Origin: JBKBRC01 sp046292345
GTDB lineage: Bacteria; Bacteroidota; Rhodothermia; Rhodothermales; Rubricoccaceae
Length of the DNA: 64,000 nucleotides
Assembly: GCA_046292345.1 (NCBI GenBank)
Contig: JBKBRC010000007.1
Span: forward strand, 21,813-85,812
Direction: 5' to 3'
In this document: in pieces, positions 25,081-33,140 of the stretch
Position numbering within the stretch: the stretch's first letter is position 1
How the letters are laid out: each line of letters opens with the position of its first letter
Made by a program: the position numbers and the translations under genes
The notes under the pieces: model-generated
Seen by the model: the letters and a program-made list of their open reading frames with translations, nothing else
What the model was told of the DNA's origin: nothing
Databases searched by the model: none

Positions 25081-26526
25081 TCAGTCGGGCGAGTGGGCGA
25101 ACGCAGTGCCCTCGGGCGGGCCGAGGCGGCCGTACAGGTGCCGGAGCGCGGTTTCGAGCACAGGATACGCGAACGAGAAGCCGGAGGCCGTGAGCCGCGC
25201 AGGGACCATGCGTGCTGAGGCGAGCAGGACCGCGTCGGCCTGCTCCCCGGCGAGCGCGCGGAGCGCCGGGGCGGGGACGCCGGCCAGCGCCGGGCGCCGC
25301 AGCACGCGCGCGAGCGTGCGTACGACGGTCCGGGCCGTCGCCGGGGCGGGGGCCGCAAGGTTGACCGGCCCGCAGAGGTCCTCGGTGCGCAGCAGGTGGA
25401 GGAGCGCATACGCCAGATCGTCCAGCGCGATCCAGGGCCAGAACGCCGCGCCGTCGCCGGGCCAGGCGCCGAGCCCGGCCTGCACGACCGGCCCGAGCCG
25501 CGCCAGCGCACCTCCGGCAGGCGAGAGCACGATCCCGATGCGCGCGTGGATGATGCGGAGGCCGGCCGCCTCAGCGTCTTCGGTGGCCGCCTCCCAGGCG
25601 CGGCACACGTCGGCGAGGAAGCCGTCGCCCGGGGGCGCGTCTTCGGGGAGCAGGTCTGCTCCGCGCGTGCCGTAGTAGCCGCTCGCCGAAGCCGAGACGA
25701 GCAGGCGCGGGCGGGGCTCGAGCAGCGCCAGCGCGCGCGCGAGCAGGCGGGTGCCCCGCGCGCGGCTCTCCCAGATGCGGCGCTTCTTCCGGGCCGTCCA
25801 GCGCAGCCCGAAGACGGGCTCGCCGGCCAGGTGGACGACCGCCTCCGGCGCCGCCTGTGCGAGCCCGCCCAGGTCGATCTCGTCGGCCTCGGGGTTCCAG
25901 TAGACGGCGCGCTCGAGCGGGCCGCGGTTGAGGCGGACGGCCTCGCCGCGCGAGCGCACGAGGCGCACCACGCGGTGTCCGCCCGTGGTGAGCAGCGCCG
26001 CGAGCGCGCGCCCGACGAGTCCCGAGGCGCCCGTGACGGCAACGGTCATGGGCGCTGCGCCGGCCCCGGCGGCGTGCCGCGCGAGGTCGGCGCGGGTGAC
26101 GCGGTGGCGGTAGGCGAAGAGGCGCTCGAGCTCGGCGCGCGCGAGGCCGCTGGCGAGCGGGGCCGTCACAGCCGCCGCCGGGAGCGCATAGGCGACGGCG
26201 TCCTTGAGCACGGAGGCTCCCGGCGTGGCTGCCGGCATCATGCGGTGCTCGTGTCGCCAGCGCCCGAACGGCCCCTCGAGCTGCCGGTCGGCGAAGCCGA
26301 GCTCGCCCGACGGGAGCGCCTCGTGCTCGGCCACCCAGCGCACCGAGGCCGGCCCGACGCCCAGGCGGAGCACGGCGCGCTGCCCCGGACCGATCCCCTC
26401 GAAGTGCTCGAGCGCGACCGGCTGCCACGGCGGCGTGAGACGCTCGAACGCGCCTGGCCGTGCGTGCCAGTCGGCGAGCGCCTCGGGCGAGACGGGTAGG
26501 GGCGTGCGGGCAACGAAGCGGGGCAT
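25081..26526 (-). CDS. SRPBCC-TIGR01777 fusion (NAD-binding epimerase)
   Basis: The 481-residue protein joins two domains. Residues 1-~150 form an SRPBCC (START-like) ligand-binding domain: FVARTPLPVSPEALADWH, then FGRWRHEHRMMP. Residues ~158-470 are a TIGR01777-type extended SDR epimerase, with VAVTGASGLVGRALAALL, VVHLAGEPVFGLRWT, a YYGTRG catalytic segment, and the C-terminal DUF1731-like end. The same fusion order is known in other bacteria. The family's role (linked to cell division as SulA-like or to NAD-sugar-like substrates) is unsettled. It is located 14 nt upstream of the secreted-protein gene and follows photolyase across the repeat and gap. Confidence 0.92.
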   Translation of the reverse strand: MPRFVARTPLPVSPEALADWHARPGAFERLTPPWQPVALEHFEGIGPGQRAVLRLGVGPASVRWVAEHEALPSGELGFADRQLEGPFGRWRHEHRMMPAATPGASVLKDAVAYALPAAAVTAPLASGLARAELERLFAYRHRVTRADLARHAAGAGAAPMTVAVTGASGLVGRALAALLTTGGHRVVRLVRSRGEAVRLNRGPLERAVYWNPEADEIDLGGLAQAAPEAVVHLAGEPVFGLRWTARKKRRIWESRARGTRLLARALALLEPRPRLLVSASASGYYGTRGADLLPEDAPPGDGFLADVCRAWEAATEDAEAAGLRIIHARIGIVLSPAGGALARLGPVVQAGLGAWPGDGAAFWPWIALDDLAYALLHLLRTEDLCGPVNLAAPAPATARTVVRTLARVLRRPALAGVPAPALRALAGEQADAVLLASARMVPARLTASGFSFAYPVLETALRHLYGRLGPPEGTAFAHSPD

Positions 26527-26530
26527 GTCG

Positions 26531-26610
26531 GATCGGTCGCGGAGGGGATCGGTCGCGGAGGGGATCGGTCGCGGAGGGGATCAGTCGCGGAGGGGATCAG
26601 TCGCGGAGGG
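26531..26610 (-). repeat. 16-bp tandem repeat, 5 copies, spanning the photolyase stop
   Basis: The plus-strand unit is gatcRgtcgcggaggg. The two copies nearest the photolyase gene keep a TGA stop on the sense strand, one of them the real stop; the three farther copies have CGA instead. Because 16 is not a multiple of three, the second TGA is in another frame. The array ends 4 nt before the epimerase ATG. Four of these copies appear again to the right of the gap. Confidence 0.95.
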
Positions 26611-26887
26611 AGTGGAGGGCGTCGAGCGCGCGCTTGCGGGCCCTGGCGTGGTCCACGAGGGGCCGANNNNNNNNNNNNNNNNNNNNNNNNNNNNNNNNNN
26701 NNNNNNNNNNNNNNNNNNNNNNNNNNNNNNNNNNNNNNNNNNNNNNNNNNNNNNNNNNNNNNNNNNGGATCGGTCGCGGAGGGGATCGGTCGCGGAGGGG
26801 ATCAGTCGCGGAGGGGATCAGTCGCGGAGGGAGTGGAGGGCGTCGAGCGCGCGCTTGCGGGCCCTGGCGTGGTCCACGAGGGGCCGA
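26546..26887. other. Assembly join: 100-N gap with identical 121-bp ends
   Basis: Positions 26546-26666 and 26767-26887 are identical over 121 bp and flank 100 Ns (26667-26766). The copied part holds the last photolyase codons and four repeat units. Removing one copy and the Ns leaves a single continuous locus with photolyase running into the 16-bp array. The apparent second photolyase end at 26597-26666 is an artefact. Confidence 0.95.
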
Positions 26888-28272
26888 GGGTACGTCTCGC
26901 CGAGCGCGACGCCGGCGCGGCGGAGCACGTCCGGCGGAGCCTCCCAGGGGCGGTGGATGAACCTGGCCGGCACGTTGCCCAGTTCGGGTAGCCAGTGGCG
27001 GACGAACGTGCCTTCGGGGTCGAACTTCTCGCCCTGCGCGACAGGGTTGAAGATGCGGAAGAACGGCTGCGCGTCCGCGCCCGAGCCGGCCGACCACTGC
27101 CAGCCGAGGCTGTTCGAGGCCAGGTCGCCGTCGCAGAGCGTGTCCCAGAACCACGCCGCGCCGTCCTGCCAGCGCACGAGGAGGTCTTTGGTCAGGAACG
27201 ACGCCGCGATCATCCGGAGGCGGTTGTGCATCCACCCGAGCGCCCATAGCTGGCGCATGGCGGCGTCGACGACGGGGTAGCCCGTGCGGCCGCGCTGCCA
27301 TGCCGCGAGGCCCTCGGGGTCGTCGCGCCACGGGAGCGCCTCGTAGCGCGCGTCGAGCGGCGCGTGGTCGGTATGGGGGAAGTGATGCAGGATGTGGTAG
27401 CTGAACTCGCGCCAGCCGATCTCGGCGAGGAAGACGTCGGCGGCGGCGCGCATGGGGCCGTTCCGCACCCAGTCGTTTACGGCGTGCCAGACCTGGCGCG
27501 GGCTGATCTCGCCCCAGCGCAGGTGTGGCGAGAGCTCGGAGGAGCCGCGCGCGGCGGGGACGTTCCGGGCCTCTGGGTAGCGAACGAGCGCCTCGTCCAG
27601 GAAGCGCGCGAGGCGGTCGTGGGCGCCGGCCTCGCCGGGCCGCCAGTGAGCCCGCATGGCGCCGGCCCAGTCCACACCGTCCTGCGCCTCGGGTGCGAGG
27701 CCGAGCGCGGCGAGCGGCACGCTCTCGGGCCAGGCGGCGGGCGCGCGCGTGGCGCCGAGGCGCGGTACCGGAAGCGGCGCCGGCGGGTCGAGCGCGGCCG
27801 AGAGCTTGCGCCAGAAGGGGGTGAACACGCGGTAGGGGCCGCCCGAGCCGGTCCGGACCTCGTCCGGCGCGTGGAGCAGGTGGCCGGCGAAGGCGCGCAC
27901 GTCCAGCCCGTCCTCGCGCAGGGCGGCCGCCGTCTCGGCGTCGCGGCGGGCGAGGTGGGGCTCGGGCGCGGACGAGAACACGACCCGGTCGGCGCCGGCT
28001 TCGCGGGCGAGCGTGCGCAGCGCCTCGGCCGTGGAGCCGCGGCGGAGAACGAGCCGCAGGCCACGCCCGGCCAGGTCCTGCCCGAGCGCCTCGAGCGAGG
28101 CGCCGAGCCACCAGCGGTGCGCCCCGCCGGGGGGCCAGGGCGCTTCCTCCTCCGGTGCCCAGACGAACACGGGCACGACGGGCGTACCCTCGCGCGCGGC
28201 GGCGTGTGCGAGCGGGGCGTGGTCGGCGAGGCGGAGGTCGCGCCGGAACCAGACGAGTGTGGCGCCGGCCAT
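26818..28272 (-). CDS. phrB: Deoxyribodipyrimidine photolyase
   Basis: This 484-residue cryptochrome/photolyase flavoprotein would repair cyclobutane pyrimidine dimers with light. The N-terminal antenna-binding domain starts LVWFRRDLRLADHAPL. The C-terminal FAD domain has AEIGWREFSYHILHHFPH, TGYPVVDAAMRQLWALGWMHNRLRMIAASFLTKDLL (shown by key segments), DTLCDGDLASNSLGWQWSAG and RIFNPVAQGEKFDPEG. The full length and these class I motifs argue for an active CPD photolyase; the antenna cofactor is not determined. It follows the SDR gene by 2 nt. Its stop lies in the 16-bp array next to the assembly gap. Confidence 0.97.
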   Translation of the reverse strand: MAGATLVWFRRDLRLADHAPLAHAAAREGTPVVPVFVWAPEEEAPWPPGGAHRWWLGASLEALGQDLAGRGLRLVLRRGSTAEALRTLAREAGADRVVFSSAPEPHLARRDAETAAALREDGLDVRAFAGHLLHAPDEVRTGSGGPYRVFTPFWRKLSAALDPPAPLPVPRLGATRAPAAWPESVPLAALGLAPEAQDGVDWAGAMRAHWRPGEAGAHDRLARFLDEALVRYPEARNVPAARGSSELSPHLRWGEISPRQVWHAVNDWVRNGPMRAAADVFLAEIGWREFSYHILHHFPHTDHAPLDARYEALPWRDDPEGLAAWQRGRTGYPVVDAAMRQLWALGWMHNRLRMIAASFLTKDLLVRWQDGAAWFWDTLCDGDLASNSLGWQWSAGSGADAQPFFRIFNPVAQGEKFDPEGTFVRHWLPELGNVPARFIHRPWEAPPDVLRRAGVALGETYPRPLVDHARARKRALDALHSLRD

Positions 28273-28274
28273 CG

Positions 28275-29024
28275 CTAGCGCGGGCGCACGTGCGCGAAGC
28301 CGCCGTCGATCGAGAGCGTCTCGCCGGTCATCCAGCCGCTGCGTGCGGGGTCGAGCAGGAACGCGATCGCGTCGACGAGGTCTTCGGGCTCGCCGATGCG
28401 CCCGAGCGCGTGCATCTTGGCCGAGGCCTGCTCGGCCTCCTCGCTCGCCACGAGCCGTCCCGCCAGCGGGGTGCGCACCAGGCCCGGCGCGAGCGCGTTG
28501 ACGCGGATGCCGCGCGAGGCGTACGACGCCGCGCCCGCCGCGACGAGCCCCATCACGCCGGCCTTGGCCGCCGCGATGGCCTCGTGGTTGGCTAGCCCGA
28601 GCCGCGCCGCCACGCTCGCCATAAGCACGACGGCCCCGCCCTGCGGGTCCCTGTTCTGCCGCATCGCGTCGACGCCGGCTTTGAGCGCGTGGAAGGCCGT
28701 GCTGAGGTTGACGCGCAGCGTCTCCTCGAACTCCTGGGGCGAGAGCAGGTGAGCGGGCTTGAGCAGGATCGAGCCGACGAGGTTGACGACGCCGTCCACG
28801 CGCCCGTGCGTCTCGGCGGCGGAGCGGACGAGCGACTGCACGGCCGGGTACTGCGTCGCGTCGAGCGTGAAGGCAGCGGCGCCGGTCTCGGCGGCCAGTT
28901 CGCGCAGGCGTTCGGCCCCGCGGGCGCCGAGGACGAGGCGGGCGCCGTCAGCGGCGAGGCGCCGCGAGAGCGCCGCGCCGATGCCGCCCGTGGCGCCGAT
29001 GAGAACGTAAACGGGAGCAGCCAT
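28275..29024 (-). CDS. SDR-family oxidoreductase
   Basis: This 249-residue short-chain dehydrogenase has the cofactor motif YVLIGATGGIGAALSRRLAADG, a VVNLVGSI motif where NNAG is usual, and a catalytic block VVLMASVAARLGLANHEAIAAAKAGVMGL. In that block the usual Tyr of YxxxK is replaced: the sequence reads HEAIAAAK, so Lys is kept but Tyr is apparently Ile or shifted. The C-terminal TGETLSIDGGFAHVRPR is typical. It may be a catalytically altered SDR, or use a different acid. It overlaps the fasciclin gene stop by 1 nt (TGATG) and precedes photolyase by 2 nt, pointing to one operon. Confidence 0.88.
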   Translation of the reverse strand: MAAPVYVLIGATGGIGAALSRRLAADGARLVLGARGAERLRELAAETGAAAFTLDATQYPAVQSLVRSAAETHGRVDGVVNLVGSILLKPAHLLSPQEFEETLRVNLSTAFHALKAGVDAMRQNRDPQGGAVVLMASVAARLGLANHEAIAAAKAGVMGLVAAGAASYASRGIRVNALAPGLVRTPLAGRLVASEEAEQASAKMHALGRIGEPEDLVDAIAFLLDPARSGWMTGETLSIDGGFAHVRPR

Positions 29025-29578
29025 CAGGGAGTGGGAGGACGAAGGACGGCGTCGATGCGATGAATGACGCCGTTGCCAGCGTCGATGTCGGGCTCGACGA
29101 CGCGGGCGGTGTTGCCGCGCGCGTCGGTGACGGTGAAGCCCTGCGGGCCGAAGTCCAGGGCGAGCTCGGGCCCGGCGAGCGTGCCCATGCCGAGGCCGCT
29201 GTCGGTGTCGGCGGCGTGGGTGCGGTTGGGGAGGACGTGGTACTCGAGCAGCCGGCGGAGCGCGGCCGGGTCGGCCATCAGGCGGTCGAGCTCGCCCTCG
29301 GGGAGAGCGTTGAAGGCGGCCTCGTTGGGCGCGAAGAGCGTGAAGGGCCCCTCGCCCGCAAGGACGTCGCGAAGGCCGGCCGCCGCGAGCGCCGCGTCGA
29401 GCGTGGTCATCTGCGGGTCGCTGGCCACGGCGTCGGCGACGGTCTGCGCCTGTGCGGGCGGGCCGGTCGTCAGGGGCGGGTTGGTGACCGCCGGCGCGTC
29501 CGGGGGCGGCGTGTCGGAGCCGCATCCGGCGACGAGGGGAAGCGCGACGAGCAGCGCGAGCAGCGGAGAAAGGCGCAT
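29024..29578 (-). CDS. Fasciclin-domain lipoprotein
   Basis: The product of about 184 residues has a lipoprotein signal peptide (MRLSPLLALLVALPLVAGC). A Pro/Thr tether and one FAS1 domain follow, with TLDAALAAAGL, GPFTLFAPNEAAFNALPEGELDRLM, LLEYHVLPNRTH and the terminal NGVIHRIDAVL. FAS1 domains mediate cell-surface or extracellular interactions. An ATG ten codons upstream exists, but the chosen one starts directly at the signal peptide. It overlaps the downstream SDR start by 1 nt. Co-location with photolyase and SDR has no obvious functional reading. Confidence 0.92.
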   Translation of the reverse strand: MRLSPLLALLVALPLVAGCGSDTPPPDAPAVTNPPLTTGPPAQAQTVADAVASDPQMTTLDAALAAAGLRDVLAGEGPFTLFAPNEAAFNALPEGELDRLMADPAALRRLLEYHVLPNRTHAADTDSGLGMGTLAGPELALDFGPQGFTVTDARGNTARVVEPDIDAGNGVIHRIDAVLRPPTP

Positions 29579-29671
29579 GGAGCGGGGCAGGTCGGAGCGT
29601 CCCTGCAAGCCGGCCGCCCCGCGCCGGGTTCCCTCCCCTCGGCGCGGCGCACCCGTGCGCGGCGTCTGCGC

Positions 29672-30280
29672 TCAGCGCTGCGCGTCCTCGAGGCCGCCGG
29701 CGAGCGCGTCCGGAAAGTGCGCGCGGATCGTCTGGTAGAGCCGGTGCAGCGGCAGCCCGACGACGTTGTAGTAGTCGCCCTCGATGCGCGCCACGAAGAC
29801 GGCGCCCGCGTCGTCCTGTATGCCGTAGGCGCCGGCCTTGTCGAGCGGCGCGCCGGTGGCGACGTAGGCGGCGATCTCGGCGTCGGAGAGCGGGGCGAAC
29901 GTCACGCGCGTCGCCTCGTGCGCCGTCGCGGCGCGCGCGCCGAGGCGCAGCGCGATGCCCGTGTAGACAGTGTGGGTCTGGCCGGAGAGGCGGCGAAGCA
30001 TGGCCGCCGCATCCTCGGGCGAGGCGGGCTTGCCGAGCACGTCGTCGCCGAGGACGACGACGGTGTCGGCCGCGACGACAAGCGCGTCCTCGGGAGAGGC
30101 CAGCGCCTCGGCCTTGCGCCGCGCGAGCGCCTCGACGGCCGCGCCGTGGGGCAGGCCCTCGGGCCACGTCTCGTCGGTGTCGGTGGGGCGCACCGTCGGC
30201 GCGAGGCCGAGGCGGGCGAGCAGGTCGCGGCGCCGCGGCGAGGCCGAGGCGAGGACGAGCGGGAGGCGGAGGCGAAGCAT
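29672..30280 (-). CDS. maf: Maf-family nucleotide pyrophosphatase
   Basis: Maf proteins hydrolyse non-canonical or free nucleoside triphosphates (dTTP/UTP or m7GTP) to monophosphates. The 202-residue product has the N-terminal phosphate-binding LVLASASPRRRDLL, the VVAADTVVVLGDDVLGKP core with its catalytic Asp, and LSGQTHTVYTGIAL. The KAGAYGIQDDAGAVFVARIEGDYYNVVGLPL end is typical of the dTTP/UTP-specific YhdE branch. It lies 104 nt downstream of the Lnt-like gene on the same strand, and 93 nt upstream of the fasciclin start. Confidence 0.95.
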   Translation of the reverse strand: MLRLRLPLVLASASPRRRDLLARLGLAPTVRPTDTDETWPEGLPHGAAVEALARRKAEALASPEDALVVAADTVVVLGDDVLGKPASPEDAAAMLRRLSGQTHTVYTGIALRLGARAATAHEATRVTFAPLSDAEIAAYVATGAPLDKAGAYGIQDDAGAVFVARIEGDYYNVVGLPLHRLYQTIRAHFPDALAGGLEDAQR

Positions 30281-30355
30281 GGCGACGGCGGGCAGAGCGG
30301 CGGCGTGCAGGGCGCCGCAAGCTACCCGCTGTCCGGCGAGCGCTCGAGGCCGTTC

Positions 30356-30397
30356 GGGGCGCGCTGGAACGGAGGCGGGGCGCGCTAGAACGGAGGC
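30356..30397 (-). repeat. 21-bp tandem repeat, 2 copies, spanning the Lnt-like stop
   Basis: Two copies of a 21-bp unit (plus strand ggggcgcgctRgaacggagg plus c) differ at one base. In the gene-proximal copy that base makes the TAG stop; in the distal copy the same triplet is CAG. Either the duplication arose by copying the stop region and the extra stop decayed, or the stop arose by mutation within a duplicated end. Confidence 0.93.
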
Positions 30398-32046
30398 GGG
30401 GCGGGCCTGGCCGGGCGCCAGTGCGTGAGCAGCCCGAGCCGCGCCGCGACGAGCAGGCCCCCGTGCAGCACCAGCCCCAGGCCGAGCGCCAGGCCGCCGA
30501 GCCAGTCGCCGTGGGCGGTGTAGAACGAGCCCATGCGGAGCGTTGGCACGTCGAGCGAGACGAGGCCCTGCTGCATCCAGCCGGCGGCCTCCTGCACGCG
30601 CCCGTCGGGCGTGATCAGCGCCGAGGTGCCGCTGACGGTCGAGACGACGACGGGCCGGCGCGTCTCGATGGCGCGCAGGCGCGAGACGCCCATCTGCTGG
30701 TCGATCGAGCCGACGCGCCCCCAGGCGTCGTTCTGCGCGAGCACCACGAACACGTCGGCCTCGCGCTGCGCAAAGCGGCGCACGTGGTCTCCGAAGAGCG
30801 ACTCGAAACCGACGAGCGCCGCCACACCTGTGCCCCGGACGTCGAACACGACATGCTGCGTGCCGAGCGCGCGCTCGGCGCGGCGCGCGCGCGTGACGGG
30901 ATCTACGGGCACGGTCTCGATGACGGGCAGCGTCACCATCTGATCGTAGCGTCCGGCGGCCCGCTCGCCCGGCGTGAAGAGGAGGGCAGCGTTGGCGAAG
31001 CGCGGCGGGAGGTCGGGGTCGGCGGGCGCGTCGGTGAGGACGGCGCCGGTGAGCACCGAGACGCCGCGGCCGGCGCTCCAGAGCGCCAGGCGCGAGAAGA
31101 GCCGCTGCCGGCGCTCGGCGTCGAGGTCGGAGGCGACGGTGGCGCGCGGCCACACGAGCAGATCGGGCGAGCGGCGCCCCGGCGCGTCGGTGCCGTAGCC
31201 GAGTGTCGGAGCGTCAGGATCGAGCGCGGCCGGCTGCACCGGAGCAGCGGGCGCCCTGGGTGCCGTGTCGAGCAGGTTGTCTGAGAGGCCGGCCACGTAG
31301 TCGACCTTGGAGCCGTCGGTGACGTCGTCCCAGGTGCTTGCGGGCATGCCCGGCTGGATCAGCCCGACCGTCAGGTAGCCCGAGGGCTGCTGCGTCTGGT
31401 TGATGCGCACGGCGCCGTAGGCGGCCGGCAGCACCGCGAGCGCGCCGAAAATGCCGGCGACGAGGCCGCGGTCGAGCAGAGGCTCGCGCGTGCCGGGGCG
31501 GAACGCGACGCCGACGAAGGCGACGGCGTTGAGCAGCAGCACCCACAGGCTCACCATGAGCACGCCGCCCAGGTCGGCCGTCTGCACGAACGGGAGCGCA
31601 CCGGCCTGCGTGTGCCCCAGCAGCAGCCATGGTACGCGGACAGGCCCCTGGAGCAGCAAAAACTCAGTCGAGAGCACGCCCAGCACGAGCGAGGTGAGCC
31701 CGGCCGCTGTGCCGAAGCGCGCCCGCACGGCCGAGGAGAGTGTCATGGCGGCCACGAGCGGCAGCGGCGCCAGCAGCAGCCCGAGACCGCCCAGCAACGC
31801 TCTCGTCAGGTCGGGGTTGAACAGCAGCCAGAAGCCTGCGCAGCAGGCGGTCGTCAGAAAGAGCGCGTACAGCTCGCGCACATAAGCCCACGAGGGCGTG
31901 CGGAGGCTCCACCGCAGCAGGATCGGCACGAGGGCGCCCCACGCGAGAGGGTAAAACCCGACGGGCGGCAGGCTCAGCGTGAGCGCGAGCGCGCCCAGCA
32001 GCGACCAGCCGAACGTGCTGAGAGGATGGGGGCGGACGAAACGCAT
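30385..32046 (-). CDS. Lnt-like apolipoprotein N-acyltransferase homologue lacking the catalytic triad
   Basis: The 553-residue protein has the Lnt architecture: several N-terminal membrane helices (from FGWSLLGALALTLSLPPVGFYPLAWG), a nitrilase-like periplasmic domain from about residue 225, and a last membrane helix (LALGLGLVLHGGLLVA). In Lnt the catalytic residues are Glu267, Lys335 and Cys387 (E. coli). The equivalent motifs here read LLVWPRATV (Arg301 in place of Glu), RYDQMVTLP (Gln369 in place of Lys) and LVGFESLFGD (Gly413 in place of Cys). Spacing between the first two is 68, as in E. coli. It therefore looks like a pseudoenzyme of normal length, with an open frame. Maf lies downstream. 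Confidence 0.88.
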   Translation of the reverse strand: MRFVRPHPLSTFGWSLLGALALTLSLPPVGFYPLAWGALVPILLRWSLRTPSWAYVRELYALFLTTACCAGFWLLFNPDLTRALLGGLGLLLAPLPLVAAMTLSSAVRARFGTAAGLTSLVLGVLSTEFLLLQGPVRVPWLLLGHTQAGALPFVQTADLGGVLMVSLWVLLLNAVAFVGVAFRPGTREPLLDRGLVAGIFGALAVLPAAYGAVRINQTQQPSGYLTVGLIQPGMPASTWDDVTDGSKVDYVAGLSDNLLDTAPRAPAAPVQPAALDPDAPTLGYGTDAPGRRSPDLLVWPRATVASDLDAERRQRLFSRLALWSAGRGVSVLTGAVLTDAPADPDLPPRFANAALLFTPGERAAGRYDQMVTLPVIETVPVDPVTRARRAERALGTQHVVFDVRGTGVAALVGFESLFGDHVRRFAQREADVFVVLAQNDAWGRVGSIDQQMGVSRLRAIETRRPVVVSTVSGTSALITPDGRVQEAAGWMQQGLVSLDVPTLRMGSFYTAHGDWLGGLALGLGLVLHGGLLVAARLGLLTHWRPARPAPPPF

Positions 32047-32220
32047 GGGGGCGAGAGGTTGCCGGGGGCGTATCGTCCGCCCACGTGCCTGGCTAAAGCT
32101 TTGGCTACGGCCGCGGCTGGAGCCGCCGCGCGCCGCTTCCCGTGCCCCCGTGGGGCGACGCCGGTGGCTTGGCGCGGCGAGCAGGCAGGGTATCTTCGGG
32201 CAACGATCGCCCAGGCGCCT

Positions 32221-33132
32221 GTGCCAGTCCTGACCATCTGTAACCACAAGGGCGGAACGGGGAAGACCACGTCCTCGCTCCACCTCGCCGCCGCCTTCGG
32301 GCACGCCGGTTACCGCGTGCTCGCCGTGGACTTCGACCCGCAGGGGTTTCTGACACGCATGCTCGGCGCAGAAGAGCCGCCGGCCTCGGCGTCGGCGCTG
32401 GAGCTGCTCGAGGAAACGGCCGATCTGCGCTCGTTCCCCGTGCAGCGCATGAGCGGCTTCGACCTCATCGGGTCCTCGATGGCGCTCACGAAGGCGCAGC
32501 GCCGGCTCAACGAACCGACCGACGTGTTCCGGCTCCGCGAGACGATCCGCGCCGGGCACGACTACGACCTCATCCTGCTCGACACGGCCGCCGCGCTCTC
32601 GGTGTTCACGATGAACACGCTCGTCGCCGCCGACCACGTCGTGATCCCGGTCACGCCCGAGTACCAGCCCGTCGTGGGCGCCGAGCAGACCTGGAGCACG
32701 GCCGGGCTCGTGCGCACCAAGCTCAACCCGGGGCTCGCCGTGCCGCGCTTCCTGCTCACGCAGGTGGACGCGCGCCTGACGCGCCACGAGCGCTACGCGC
32801 GCTATCTCCGCGAGCGCTACGGCGAGGCGGTGCTCGCCACGCCCATCCGCACGAGCTCGTCGCTCGCCGTCGCGAGCCGCAACGGCCAGACCGTCTTCGA
32901 CGCGCGCGTCTCGACACGCGGCGCGCAGGACTACGCGGCTGCGGCCGAAGAAATCGGGCGGTACGTGTTTGCGGGCGCGCCGCTGCCCGAGGTCGCGCCC
33001 CGGCAGGCTGCGCTCCCCGAAGCCCCCCCAAAAGCCTCCCCCGAGGCGCCCCCCGGGGCGCCCCCCGGGGCGCCCGAGAGCAGGCCGGCGCCGGAGGCGC
33101 CCACGGAGTGGATTCCCCTCGACCAGCTCTGA
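32221..33132 (+). CDS. ParA-family ATPase
   Basis: This 303-residue P-loop ATPase has the deviant Walker A ICNHKGGTGKTTSSLHLAAAF immediately after the start, DFDPQGFLTRMLG, a Walker B region YDLILLDTAAALS, and AADHVVIPVTPEYQPVVG. Such proteins position plasmids, chromosomes or protein arrays. No ParB gene lies beside it, so a partition role is unproven. The chosen start is a GTG at 32221; sequence upstream is not conserved-looking. A Pro/Ala-rich tail of about 50 residues contains a 12-bp duplication (33055-33075). It is divergent from the Lnt-like gene and is followed 8 nt later by the DinB-like gene. Confidence 0.9.
   Translation: MPVLTICNHKGGTGKTTSSLHLAAAFGHAGYRVLAVDFDPQGFLTRMLGAEEPPASASALELLEETADLRSFPVQRMSGFDLIGSSMALTKAQRRLNEPTDVFRLRETIRAGHDYDLILLDTAAALSVFTMNTLVAADHVVIPVTPEYQPVVGAEQTWSTAGLVRTKLNPGLAVPRFLLTQVDARLTRHERYARYLRERYGEAVLATPIRTSSSLAVASRNGQTVFDARVSTRGAQDYAAAAEEIGRYVFAGAPLPEVAPRQAALPEAPPKASPEAPPGAPPGAPESRPAPEAPTEWIPLDQL
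33055..33075 (+). repeat. 12-bp tandem repeat, about 2 copies, in ParA-like tail
   Basis: ggggcgcccccc units encode a Gly-Ala-Pro-Pro repeat in the Pro-rich C-terminal tail, about 20 codons before the stop. The frame is kept. Confidence 0.7.
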
Positions 33133-33140
33133 GCGCGCCC

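Noticed and set aside
26597..26666. Second truncated photolyase gene
   Set aside because: The sequence is an exact copy of the photolyase end next to an N gap with a 121-bp overlap; it is an assembly artefact.
32221..33132. Plasmid or chromosome partition locus
   Set aside because: No ParB or parS-like sequence in reach, so only an orphan ParA-family ATPase can be claimed.
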